Shown piece after piece: positions 27,880 to 35,620 of a stretch of 64,000 nt of DNA. The notes under the pieces are model-generated. The model was given only the letters and a program-made list of their open reading frames with translations, was not told the origin of the DNA and did no database searches. The DNA lies in NCBI RefSeq assembly GCF_029968095.1, contig NZ_JASCIR010000018.1:1-64000 (forward strand), in the 5' to 3' direction. How positions within the stretch are numbered: the stretch's first letter is position 1; every line of letters starts with the position of its first letter. A program made the position numbers and the translations under genes. This DNA comes from Streptomyces solicavernae (GTDB lineage Bacteria > Actinomycetota > Actinomycetes > Streptomycetales > Streptomycetaceae).

Positions 27880-29069
27880 TGACAGGCGGCTTCTCCGTCT
27901 CCGGCTACGGGCCCGACCGGAGCACCTGGTCCAAGCTGTTCGCCCGCGACGCGGTCACCCGGCGGCTCGACTGGCCGCTGCTCCTGGCCGCGGTCGCGCT
28001 CTCCCTGATCGGCTCGGGCCTGGTCTGGTCGGCGACCCGCAACCGCACCGAACTCGTCGGCGACGACCCGTACTCGTACCTCCTCAAGCACGTCCTGAAC
28101 ATCGGCATCGGGTTCGCCCTGATGATCGGCACGATCTGGCTCGGGCACCGCACGCTGCGCACGGCCGTGCCGATCCTGTACGGCGTCTCGGTGTTCCTCG
28201 TACTGCTCGTCCTGACGCCGCTCGGCGCGACCATCAACGGCGCGCACGCATGGCTCCACATCGGCGGACTCTCGCTCCAGCCCTCCGAGTTCGTGAAGAT
28301 CACGATCATCCTGGGCATGGCGATGCTGCTCGCCGCGCGCGTCGACGCGGGCGACCGGGACCACCCCGACCACCGCACCGTCGTCCAGGCCCTCGGCCTC
28401 GCCGCCGTGCCGATAGTGATCACGATGCTGATGCCGGACCTCGGCTCGGTCATGGTGATGGCGCTGATCGTGCTCGGCGTGCTGCTCGCCTCCGGCGCGT
28501 CCAACCGCTGGGTCTTCGGCCTCCTCGGCGCGGGCGCCGCCGGTGCCGTCGCCGTGTGGCAGTTCGGCCTGCTCGACGACTACCAGATCGCCCGCTTCGC
28601 GGCCTTCGCCAACCCGGCCCTCGACCCGGCGGGCGTCGGCTACAACACCAACCAGGCCCGGATCGCCATCGGTTCCGGCGGCCTCACCGGCGCCGGCCTC
28701 GGCAACGGCTCGCAGACCACCGGCCAGTTCGTGCCCGAGCAGCAGACCGACTTCATCTTCACCGTCGCCGGCGAGGAACTCGGCTTCGTCGGCGCCGGAC
28801 TGATCATCGCCCTGCTCGGCGTCGTGCTCTGGCGCGCCTGCCGGATCGCACGCGAGACGACCGAGCTGTACGGCACGATCGTCGCCGCCGGCATCATCGC
28901 CTGGTTCGCCTTCCAGTCCTTCGAGAACATCGGCATGACCCTCGGCATCATGCCGGTCGCCGGTCTGCCGCTGCCGTTCGTGAGTTACGGCGGTACGTCG
29001 ATGTTCGCGGTCTGGATCGCCATAGGACTGCTCCAGTCGATCCAGGTGCAACGGCCCATGTCGGCGTGA
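27879..29069 (+). CDS. rodA: RodA/SEDS glycosyltransferase (Sfr)
   Basis: SEDS-family membrane enzyme that polymerises lipid II into glycan strands with its cognate PBP2; called Sfr in Streptomyces. Ten or so hydrophobic segments. Conserved SEDS segments are INGAHAWLHIGGLSLQPSEF, EQQTDFIFTVAGEELGFVG and the C-terminal PFVSYGGTSM. The ATG shares one base with the pbp2 stop (TGATG). 396 aa. It is the last gene of the cluster; no terminator was seen before the CYTH gene 50 bp on. Confidence 0.96.
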   Translation: MTGGFSVSGYGPDRSTWSKLFARDAVTRRLDWPLLLAAVALSLIGSGLVWSATRNRTELVGDDPYSYLLKHVLNIGIGFALMIGTIWLGHRTLRTAVPILYGVSVFLVLLVLTPLGATINGAHAWLHIGGLSLQPSEFVKITIILGMAMLLAARVDAGDRDHPDHRTVVQALGLAAVPIVITMLMPDLGSVMVMALIVLGVLLASGASNRWVFGLLGAGAAGAVAVWQFGLLDDYQIARFAAFANPALDPAGVGYNTNQARIAIGSGGLTGAGLGNGSQTTGQFVPEQQTDFIFTVAGEELGFVGAGLIIALLGVVLWRACRIARETTELYGTIVAAGIIAWFAFQSFENIGMTLGIMPVAGLPLPFVSYGGTSMFAVWIAIGLLQSIQVQRPMSA

Positions 29070-29107
29070 GCGGTCCGCGGGGGCTGCCGAGCGGCGGGCT
29101 GCGCGAC

Positions 29108-29113
29108 TAAATT
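29108..29113 (+). promoter_or_regulatory. -10 box of the CYTH-CHAD gene (leaderless)
   Basis: TAAATT ends 6 nt before the ATG at 29120; no Shine-Dalgarno. Confidence 0.5.
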
Positions 29114-29119
29114 CGATGC

Positions 29120-30667
29120 ATGGCGGAGACGAAGCGCGAGATCGAGCGAAAGTACGAAGCCACCGAAGCCACCGGTACCGGCGCACCATCCGACGGCCCC
29201 GGGCTGCCCGACCTGACGCGGGTGCCCGGGGTCGCCGCCGTCCAGGACCGCGGCGTCCACGACCTCGACGCCACCTACTACGACACCGCCGACCTCCGCC
29301 TCGCCGCCTCCGCGCGCACCCTGCGCCGCCGCACCGGCGGGGACGACGCGGGCTGGCACCTCAAGCTCCCGGTCGCCGCGGGCGTACGCGACGAGGTGCA
29401 GGCCCCGCTCTCCGACCGCGTCCCCCGCGCCCTGGCCGGCCTCGTCCGCTCCCGGGTCCGCGACGCCGAGCTGATCCCCGTGGTCCGCCTCCGCTCAGCC
29501 CGCGCCGTACGCCACCTCGTGGACGCCGACGGGGCGCTGCTCGCCGAGGTCAGCGTGGACTCCGTACGGGCCGACCGGCTGGCCGGGGGCGAAGGCAGCG
29601 CCGGGTGGACCGAGATCGAGGTCGAGCTGGCCGAGGGCGGGGACCCGAAGTTCCTCGACCAGGTGGAGAAGCGGCTGCGCAAGGCGGGCGTCGTCCCCGC
29701 GGGCTCGGCGTCCAAGCTGGCCCGCGCGCTCGCCGAGACGGGCACGAGCCCGCGCGTCCGGTCGACGGAGCCCGCGCCGCCCGTCACCTCGGGCGATCAC
29801 GTCCTCGCGTATCTGCGCACCCAGCGCGACGCCGTCGTCGAGCTCGACCCGGCCGTGCGCCGCGATCTGCCCGACGCGGTGCACCAGATGCGCGTCGCCA
29901 CCCGCCGGATGCGCAGCGCGCTGCGCTCGTACCGCAAGGTCCTGGACCGCGCCGTCACCGACCCGATCGGCGACGAGCTGAAGTGGCTCGCCGGTGAGCT
30001 GGGAGTCGACCGGGACCGCGAAGTGCTGACCGAACGCCTCCGGGAGGCCGTCTCGGCGCTGCCGCGCACACTGGTCGACGGGCCCGTGCGGGGACGACTG
30101 CGCACCTGGTCGGCGGCGCGCCGCGGCGGGGCGCGGCGCCGGCTGACCACCGTGCTCGACGGCCGGCGCTACCTCGCGCTGCTCGACACCGTCGACGCGC
30201 TGCTCGCCGACCCGCCGCTGCGCCCGGCCGCCGCGAAGCCGCCGAAGGCCGTCCTCGCGAAGGCCGTGCTCCGCGAGTTCGCGCGGCTGACCGACGCCGT
30301 CGACGCGGCGCTCGCCGCCGACCCGGGCACCGAACGGGACCAGGCTCTGCACGAGGCCCGCAAGAAGGCCAAGCGCACCCGGTACGCGGCGGAGGCCGCG
30401 AAGCCCGCGCTCGGCAAGCCCGCGAAGCGCCTCGCCAAGCGCGCGAAGAAGCTGCAGAGCGGGCTCGGCGAGCACCAGGACAGCGTGATGACGCGGGCCG
30501 CGCTGCGCGATCTGGCCGGGCAGGCGCACGCGGCGGGGGAGAGCTCCTTCACGTACGGACTGCTGTACGGCAGAGAGGAACGGACCGCCGAACGGTCCGA
30601 GGCCGGGCTGCCCGGGTGGTGGGGGCCCGCGGTGAAGGCGGCGGAAGCGTTGCGCCGAACGCGTTAG
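29120..30667 (+). CDS. CYTH and CHAD domain protein
   Basis: The N-terminal CYTH (triphosphate tunnel) domain has the ExExK signature in EIERKYE (residues 7-13) and a ring of Arg/Lys/Glu on beta strands up to about 205. The CHAD domain (about 225-500) is helical and His/Arg/Lys-rich, with HQMRVATRRMRSALRSY and LHEARKKAKRTRYAAE. CHAD domains bind inorganic polyphosphate. CYTH partners hydrolyse triphosphate or polyphosphate, so a polyphosphate-related role is likely. 515 aa. The start is fixed by a TAAATT box 6 nt upstream. Confidence 0.93.
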   Translation: MAETKREIERKYEATEATGTGAPSDGPGLPDLTRVPGVAAVQDRGVHDLDATYYDTADLRLAASARTLRRRTGGDDAGWHLKLPVAAGVRDEVQAPLSDRVPRALAGLVRSRVRDAELIPVVRLRSARAVRHLVDADGALLAEVSVDSVRADRLAGGEGSAGWTEIEVELAEGGDPKFLDQVEKRLRKAGVVPAGSASKLARALAETGTSPRVRSTEPAPPVTSGDHVLAYLRTQRDAVVELDPAVRRDLPDAVHQMRVATRRMRSALRSYRKVLDRAVTDPIGDELKWLAGELGVDRDREVLTERLREAVSALPRTLVDGPVRGRLRTWSAARRGGARRRLTTVLDGRRYLALLDTVDALLADPPLRPAAAKPPKAVLAKAVLREFARLTDAVDAALAADPGTERDQALHEARKKAKRTRYAAEAAKPALGKPAKRLAKRAKKLQSGLGEHQDSVMTRAALRDLAGQAHAAGESSFTYGLLYGREERTAERSEAGLPGWWGPAVKAAEALRRTR

Positions 30668-30739
30668 TCTTGAGGGTCACCCTTCCCTCCGAGCCTTTGG
30701 CCGGGGGTGCCCGCAAGCCAGCTCACGAAGGTCGTAGTG

Positions 30740-32686
30740 ATGCCTGCCGAGTCCGTCTTCCCTCAGCTTGAGGCGCTGCTCCCGCACGTGCAGAAGCCCA
30801 TCCAGTACGTCGGTGGCGAGCTGAACTCCACCGTCAAGTCGTGGGACGAGTGCGACGTCCGCTGGGCGCTCATGTACCCGGACGCGTACGAGGTCGGCCT
30901 GCCCAACCAGGGCGTCATGATCCTCTACGAGGTGCTGAACGAGCGCGAGGGTGTCCTCGCCGAGCGCACGTACAGCGTGTGGCCGGACCTGGAAGCGCTG
31001 ATGCGCGAGCACCAGGTGCCGCAGTTCACGGTCGACAGCCACCGCCCGGTGAAGGCCTTCGACGTGTTCGGGCTGAGCTTCTCCACCGAGCTCGGCTACA
31101 CCAACATGCTCGCGGCCCTGGAGCTCGCGGACATCCCGCTGGAGTCCAAGGACCGCACGCTCGACGACCCGATCGTGCTCGCGGGCGGGCACGCGGCGTT
31201 CAACCCGGAGCCGATCGCCGACTTCATCGACGCCGCGATCATCGGTGACGGCGAGCAGGCCGTGCTCGACATGACGGAGATCATCCGCGCCTGGAAGGCC
31301 GAGGGCCGTCCGGGCGGCCGCGAGGAGGTCCTGTTCCGCCTGGCGAAGACCGGCAACGTCTACATCCCGCGGTTCTACGACGTGGAGTACCTGCCGGACG
31401 GCCGCATCGGCCGCGTCGTGCCCAACAAGTCGGGCGTCCCGTGGCGTGTGTCGAAGCACACGGTCATGGACCTCGACGAGTGGCCGTACCCGAAGCAGCC
31501 GCTGGTCCCGCTCGCGGAGACCGTGCACGAGCGCATGTCGGTGGAGATCTTCCGAGGCTGCACGCGCGGCTGCCGTTTCTGCCAGGCCGGCATGATCACG
31601 CGCCCGGTGCGTGAGCGGTCGATCACCGGCATCGGCGACATGGTCGACAAGGGCCTGAAGGCGACGGGCTTCGAGGAGGTAGGTCTCCTCTCCCTCTCCT
31701 CCGCGGACCACTCCGAGATCGGCGACATCGCGAAGGGCCTCGCGGACCGGTACGAGGAGGACAAGATCGGCCTGTCCCTCCCCTCCACCCGCGTGGACGC
31801 CTTCAACGTCGACCTGGCGAACGAACTCACCCGCAACGGCCGGCGCTCGGGCCTGACCTTCGCGCCGGAGGGCGGCTCCGAGCGCATGCGCAAGGTCATC
31901 AACAAGATGGTCTCGGAGGAGGACCTGATCCGGACCGTCGCCACGGCGTACGGCAACGGCTGGCGCCAGGTGAAGCTGTACTTCATGTGCGGCCTGCCGA
32001 CCGAGACCGACGAGGACGTCCTCCAGATCGCCGACATGGCAACGTCCGTGATCGCCAAGGGCCGTGAGGTCTCCGGCAAGAACGACATCCGCGCGACGGT
32101 CTCCATCGGCGGCTTCGTCCCCAAGCCGCACACCCCGTTCCAGTGGGCCCCGCAGCTGTCCGCCGAGGACACGGACGCGCGTCTCGAAAAGCTGCGGGAC
32201 AAGATCCGCGGCGACAAGAAGTACGGCCGCTCCATCGGCTTCCGCTACCACGACGGCAAGCCCGGCATCGTCGAGGGCCTGCTCTCGCGCGGCGACCGCC
32301 GCATCGGCTCGGTCATCCGCGCGGTCTACGAGGACGGCGGCCGCTTCGACGGCTGGCGCGAGCACTTCTCGTACGACCGCTGGATGCAGTGCGCCGAGAA
32401 GACGCTCCCGTCGTACGGCGTGGACGTCGACTGGTACACCACCCGCGAGCGCACCTACGAAGAGGTCCTGCCCTGGGACCACCTGGACTCCGGCCTCGAC
32501 AAGGACTGGCTCTGGGAGGACTGGCAGGACGCCCTCGACGAGACGGAGGTCGAGGACTGCCGCTGGACCCCGTGCTTCGACTGTGGCGTGTGCCCGCAGT
32601 TCGATACATGGCCACAACTGAGTCCCACCGTCGGCAAGAACCTGCTCCCGCTGACTCCGGTCAACACCGGCAGGGAGGGTAAGTGA
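30740..32686 (+). CDS. TIGR03960-family radical SAM protein with element-altered C-terminus
   Basis: B12-binding-like N-terminal domain followed by a radical SAM core. The 4Fe-4S cluster motif is in IFRGCTRGCRFCQAGM (CxxxCxxC) and an extra Cys cluster CFDCGVCP sits near the C-terminus. In actinobacteria this gene normally pairs with a TIGR03936 gene; reaction unknown. The ATG at 30740 has GAAGG 8 nt upstream (648 aa). After CPQFDT the chain continues into DNA of an integrated element (about 32605 on). The substituted tail ends in SPTVGKNLLPLTPV and a Gly/Arg segment. The displaced native tail is at 39082-39136. Confidence 0.92.
   Translation: MPAESVFPQLEALLPHVQKPIQYVGGELNSTVKSWDECDVRWALMYPDAYEVGLPNQGVMILYEVLNEREGVLAERTYSVWPDLEALMREHQVPQFTVDSHRPVKAFDVFGLSFSTELGYTNMLAALELADIPLESKDRTLDDPIVLAGGHAAFNPEPIADFIDAAIIGDGEQAVLDMTEIIRAWKAEGRPGGREEVLFRLAKTGNVYIPRFYDVEYLPDGRIGRVVPNKSGVPWRVSKHTVMDLDEWPYPKQPLVPLAETVHERMSVEIFRGCTRGCRFCQAGMITRPVRERSITGIGDMVDKGLKATGFEEVGLLSLSSADHSEIGDIAKGLADRYEEDKIGLSLPSTRVDAFNVDLANELTRNGRRSGLTFAPEGGSERMRKVINKMVSEEDLIRTVATAYGNGWRQVKLYFMCGLPTETDEDVLQIADMATSVIAKGREVSGKNDIRATVSIGGFVPKPHTPFQWAPQLSAEDTDARLEKLRDKIRGDKKYGRSIGFRYHDGKPGIVEGLLSRGDRRIGSVIRAVYEDGGRFDGWREHFSYDRWMQCAEKTLPSYGVDVDWYTTRERTYEEVLPWDHLDSGLDKDWLWEDWQDALDETEVEDCRWTPCFDCGVCPQFDTWPQLSPTVGKNLLPLTPVNTGREGK
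32603..32607. other. attL core region (left junction of the 6.5-kb element)
   Basis: GATAC at 32603-32607 within the radical SAM gene aligns with GACAC at 39082-39086 on the right. Upstream is the conserved coding sequence GVCPQFD; downstream DNA diverges from the family. The crossover dinucleotide is probably GA or AC in this block; it cannot be fixed without attB. Confidence 0.7.
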
Positions 32687-32919
32687 GCAGGTCGGGAAGG
32701 CCGTTACCTGCCCCTGAGAGGGCTCGCGAGGCAGTAGCCGAGGCGCTGGCCACCTTGACCGAAACGGAGCGGGAGCAAGCCGTGCAGGCGCTCTCTCGGA
32801 TGGGTGCTCGACGGCGTCAGCTGACACCCCTGACACCCTCCCCTAACCCTCGTACGCCTCTGCCAACCGAAGTGGACGGGGCGAAAGTGTCCGTCTCGAC
32901 CTCGGTCGAGTGGGTGTAG
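32683..32919 (+). CDS. Small hypothetical protein coupled to the radical SAM gene
   Basis: A 78-residue protein whose GTG overlaps the radical SAM TGA (GTGA), so it would be translated by coupling. It has an Arg/Ala/Glu helical middle (AREAVAEALATLTETEREQ) and a Pro/Thr-rich second half. No known domain. The hairpin 15 bp after its stop supports a real transcript end. It lies wholly in the element. It may be a helper of the element or a by-product of restoring the host gene. Confidence 0.5.
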   Translation: MSRSGRPLPAPERAREAVAEALATLTETEREQAVQALSRMGARRRQLTPLTPSPNPRTPLPTEVDGAKVSVSTSVEWV

Positions 32920-32933
32920 GCAGGTATGACGAA

Positions 32934-32976
32934 GAGCCCCGGCTCAGCCCTCCTCGCGAGGGTTGGGCTGGGGCTC
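32934..32976 (+). terminator. Terminator inside left end of the element
   Basis: 19-bp arms 32934-32952 and 32958-32976, with a few mismatches/wobbles, around a 5-nt loop. It would stop host transcription coming from the radical SAM gene before it enters the minus-strand cargo. Confidence 0.75.
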
Positions 32977-33316
32977 CGTGCGTTCAGAGCTGTGTCGAGT
33001 GGTGGTCGGTTGGTTGTTGGGCCGTGATGGACGGCCCAACTCTGCTCGTCGTCCGTCGGCAGGCGAGCCGCGCTCGTCCTGCCTCTCGCTCGCGTCGCCG
33101 AGCGGCTGTCTCCCGGCGTGCCGCGAGTCGGCTGGAGTCCTTGGCCTGAGTCGTGCCGTCGTCGCTCCCGCAGTCGCGGGGCTGTGTGCCTGCCCACGTC
33201 CGTGGCCGTCCGTGTGCGGCGAGTCGAGCCGTGAGGGTGGGGGATGACCCTCTTGGCGCGCACTCCCTCACCGCCGTGTCTTAGCGGCCAAGATCGTGCC
33301 ACGGTTTCGAGGTCGA
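32977..33316. other. Non-coding stretch in the element
   Basis: About 340 bp between the left terminator and the first minus-strand cargo gene. Open frames here are short and mutually overlapping, with no codon bias. No hairpin or RNA recognised. Confidence 0.4.
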
Positions 33317-33895
33317 TCAAGACCTGACGATCTGCTCCAAGAACTTGCGGTCTAGGCGCTCCAATTCCGCAATCATGGCTGTGCTGGTGGGCCATTTATC
33401 CAGGTGGCCGGCCCCCCTATGGTCTGGAGCCCTGCCTGCAAGCCGTGCGAGTGCCACGTTCGCGGCGCCCAAGCCGATGCTGAAGATCGTAAGAATGATC
33501 TTCTCGGCTAGCTCTGCCGACGCTTGTGACTTCGACACGGCACGAAACCGGCGCATCTCTGTCCGTAGTTCGGCTAGGAGCGGTCTCGTTTGGTCGTCGA
33601 TCACCTGCTGGACCGCCCGGGCTCGAGCCTTCTTCGTTACCTCATCGTCATCGCTAGGCTCTGCGGCCTTCCGGAACTCGATGCACTGATCGACAGCCTC
33701 GCCCAGCTTCATATACAAGTCGACGGCCATGCGTTGGCCGAGGCGCACTGAGCGGTCGGTCTGGTAGTTCACGGTCACCTGACCGCCCTCGGCGGTGTAT
33801 TGGTTACTGACCAAATCCCCCGCAAACTCCTGGTGGTCAGCGTTGAACTGATGACCTACGGACTGGCGCTGCTGGTCAAAGCTGCCTTCACCCAC
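33317..33895 (-). CDS. Motif-bearing membrane protein (gene B of two-gene unit)
   Basis: 192 residues from GTG 33895. An N-terminal beta-like segment (6-50) is rich in Gln/Val/Asn and contains FDQQRQSVGHQFNAD, then further SNQY and NYQ repeats. A charged helical region (about 55-125) follows, then one hydrophobic helix (about 133-152) and a basic/acidic tail. The first motif matches that of the neighbouring gene at 33888. No family recognised. The start overlaps the stop of gene A by 8 bp, so the two are translationally coupled. The layout (sensor-like motif, helix bundle, membrane helix) would suit a membrane-acting effector, which is inference. Confidence 0.65.
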   Translation of the reverse strand: MGEGSFDQQRQSVGHQFNADHQEFAGDLVSNQYTAEGGQVTVNYQTDRSVRLGQRMAVDLYMKLGEAVDQCIEFRKAAEPSDDDEVTKKARARAVQQVIDDQTRPLLAELRTEMRRFRAVSKSQASAELAEKIILTIFSIGLGAANVALARLAGRAPDHRGAGHLDKWPTSTAMIAELERLDRKFLEQIVRS

Positions 33896-34199
33896 CAAGT
33901 AGCGCCCCAAGCATTGTGGCGACCTGGCTATCAATGCCCGTGGTTAGGCTGCCGACCTCAAGAAGCTGGCGCAGTCGCCCTTGCGCCTCTGCATTGTCGC
34001 CAGACGCTGCGGCGTCGCGGGCTGCTTCCAGCTCCGCCCGCACCTCGGGGGGTAGGGGTGGCTCCATCCGCTGCGCCTGGCCCAGGATGTCGTTCAGCCC
34101 AGCTGTCAGATCGGCCATCGAGACTGGCGTTCCGACCATCATGTTCTCAGCATTGTGCTGAACGCCGACCGTTTGGTTGTGCTGGTTGAAGGTAGCCAC
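33888..34199 (-). CDS. Motif-bearing small soluble protein (gene A of two-gene unit)
   Basis: 103 residues from GTG. The N-terminus carries FNQHNQTVGVQHNAE (4-18), closely similar to the motif in gene B. The rest is helical, with an acidic/Ala-rich hairpin (PPEVRAELEAARDAAASGD) and a Gly/Leu-rich end. No domain identified. A TGTAAT box lies 8 nt before the GTG and there is no Shine-Dalgarno, so it may be leaderless. It is the first gene of the coupled A-B pair. Confidence 0.65.
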   Translation of the reverse strand: MATFNQHNQTVGVQHNAENMMVGTPVSMADLTAGLNDILGQAQRMEPPLPPEVRAELEAARDAAASGDNAEAQGRLRQLLEVGSLTTGIDSQVATMLGALLGG

Positions 34200-34442
34200 C
34201 CGAACAGATTACAAGCTGGGCACAGCGCACGTTCGGTCAAGTCCCGTACTGTCCAAGGGCGTTCAAAGGAACCGTCGCTATGGCTGCTCCGGCGACTTAA
34301 TGGGACCGTCAGATCACAGCCAGCCCTTCTCGGCCAACTCGAAGCGCCCCTCGGTCACGGACTCGTACCCGTGCTCGGCGGCGTACGCGAGGATGCGAGC
34401 GAGCGGGGTGTCGGGAGCCGGCGGGCTACTCGCCGAGGCTGC

Positions 34443-34694
34443 TCACCTCATGTCTGCGGCCCACCTCTTTGCGGTGCGCTTGCCCTTACGCCTGTTGCAG
34501 CTCTCGCACGCTGGGATGAAGTTCCACCAGATGTCTGCCCCGTTGTCCGCCACCGGCTCCTCATGGTCCAGCGTTGTCGCGGTCTTCCCGCAGTACACGC
34601 AGAGCCCTCGGTGCGCGGTCAGGACCATGAGCCACACCCATGTCGGCTGATCCGCTCGGCTCCCCCGTGGAATCGCGTGCTGTGTGGTGACCAT
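34443..34694 (-). CDS. Small HNH endonuclease domain protein
   Basis: 83 residues consisting of little more than an HNH fold. The zinc pair is CVYCGK, the catalytic strand TTLDHEEPV (His of DH), then the middle Asn in WWNFIPACESC, and a closing ACESCNRRKGKR. HNH proteins of this size occur in phages and integrative elements as nickases, packaging cofactors or homing enzymes; which applies here is unknown. Promoter region of genes A and B lies downstream (34200-34442), otherwise empty. ATG with GGAAGGGG upstream. Confidence 0.85.
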   Translation of the reverse strand: MVTTQHAIPRGSRADQPTWVWLMVLTAHRGLCVYCGKTATTLDHEEPVADNGADIWWNFIPACESCNRRKGKRTAKRWAADMR

Positions 34695-34780
34695 GTCCTT
34701 CCCCTTCCGTCGTCAGAACGACAGGGGAGGAACGGTAACGGCGACCACTGACAGTGGAGGCCGCGTGAACACCTCTGAGA

Positions 34781-35002
34781 TCAGCGGCGAAACCGGCGGA
34801 GGCGTTGCGGTGTGGGGGCCAGCGTCGCTGCTTCGCGCAACGCAGCCGCAAGGCGCTCGTCGGCGGCCTTCGACGACTCGACGGCCTGAGCCGCCTCGGG
34901 CGCCGATGAGTTGATGTTCCGCTGCCTCCTCGCCCTGTCGCGCTCTCCGCCGGTTTCGGCGAGGTCGAGCTGCAACCGTTGGATGGCGAGTAGTGACTTC
35001 AT
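34781..35002 (-). CDS. Small charged helical protein
   Basis: 73 residues, Arg/Ala/Glu-rich and predicted almost fully helical (IQRLQLDLAETGGERDRARR start). Similar N-termini occur, from memory, in small accessory proteins of Streptomyces elements, where a helix-turn-helix segment may follow; here that part is not evident, so it may be truncated. ATG with GAGG 6 nt upstream. Low-information protein. Confidence 0.5.
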   Translation of the reverse strand: MKSLLAIQRLQLDLAETGGERDRARRQRNINSSAPEAAQAVESSKAADERLAAALREAATLAPTPQRLRRFRR

Positions 35003-35102
35003 GAACGCCTCGTTCGAGTCAAGGTCACGGGGAGACCGACACGGGCTCTGTTACCGGCGCGCCTCGGCCCTTGCTTGCCGTCCCGGGGCGCAGGAGCTCT
35101 CC

Positions 35103-35330
35103 CTACTCGTCGCGTACGACGAAGGCGAAGGACGTGCACAGGCGCCGGAAGCCTGCGTGTCCTGTCCGGCTGGTGTGGCTCATGCAGTCGACGTCAACGG
35201 CCGCGCCGTCCGTCGACGGAGTTGCCTTCCACCCGCACTCATGCGCGAGGCACTCGGCCTCGTACGTGACGTCAGTGTCCGGGTGCTTCGTGATCCGGTA
35301 CGTCGCGAACCGGAGGACGGCGGGCGTCAC
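35103..35330 (-). CDS. DUF7848-like small protein
   Basis: 75 residues: an FATYRITKHPDTDVTYEAEC strand pair, ECGWKAT, then CMSHTSRTGH followed by FRR and an aromatic end. This pattern of spaced Cys and a THxxTGH/FRR end matches small Streptomyces proteins of the DUF7848 type, often beside XRE-DUF5753 genes. A metal-binding fold is plausible. The GTG at 35330 overlaps the stop of the preceding gene (GTGA), so they are coupled. Confidence 0.7.
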   Translation of the reverse strand: MTPAVLRFATYRITKHPDTDVTYEAECLAHECGWKATPSTDGAAVDVDCMSHTSRTGHAGFRRLCTSFAFVVRDE

Positions 35331-35530
35331 TGCCGCCTCCTCGTCTTGTGCGGGTGGCAACGGATCTCTACGTCTGCTCCCGTCGCCGCCGACAAGTCCC
35401 CTCGGCCGCGCGCGTCTTGGCGCTGCCTGACGAGCTCGGCGCAGATGTCGCAGCCTGGCTCAGGCTCGGGAGGCGAGAGCGGTAGTGCCAGGCTCATCGG
35501 TCCCGCCATCGTGGTCTTCGGTGTGCTCAT
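35327..35530 (-). CDS. Small conserved Streptomyces accessory protein
   Basis: 67 residues from ATG 35530 (GGAGG 11 nt upstream). The core CDICAELVRQRQDARGRGD and a final HP-H segment are typical of a small protein family found beside DUF7848 and XRE genes in Streptomyces. Function unknown; the CxxC plus His could bind metal. Coupled to the next gene by a GTGA overlap. Confidence 0.65.
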   Translation of the reverse strand: MSTPKTTMAGPMSLALPLSPPEPEPGCDICAELVRQRQDARGRGDLSAATGADVEIRCHPHKTRRRQ

Positions 35531-35620
35531 CCTGTGCGACCTCCCCGTCTTCGTCTCTGTCGAATGAGCATCGCTTGAGATCCAGGTGGAGTGACGCTTC
35601 ATGCGCGTTGTGGCAAGAAC

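Noticed and set aside
32817..33395. 192-codon minus-strand gene at the left of the element
   Set aside because: It overlaps the terminator at 32934 and the end of gene B, with no Shine-Dalgarno or plausible codon bias.
34155..34751. 198-codon plus-strand frame over the HNH gene
   Set aside because: The HNH zinc-finger motifs are on the minus strand; the plus frame is featureless.
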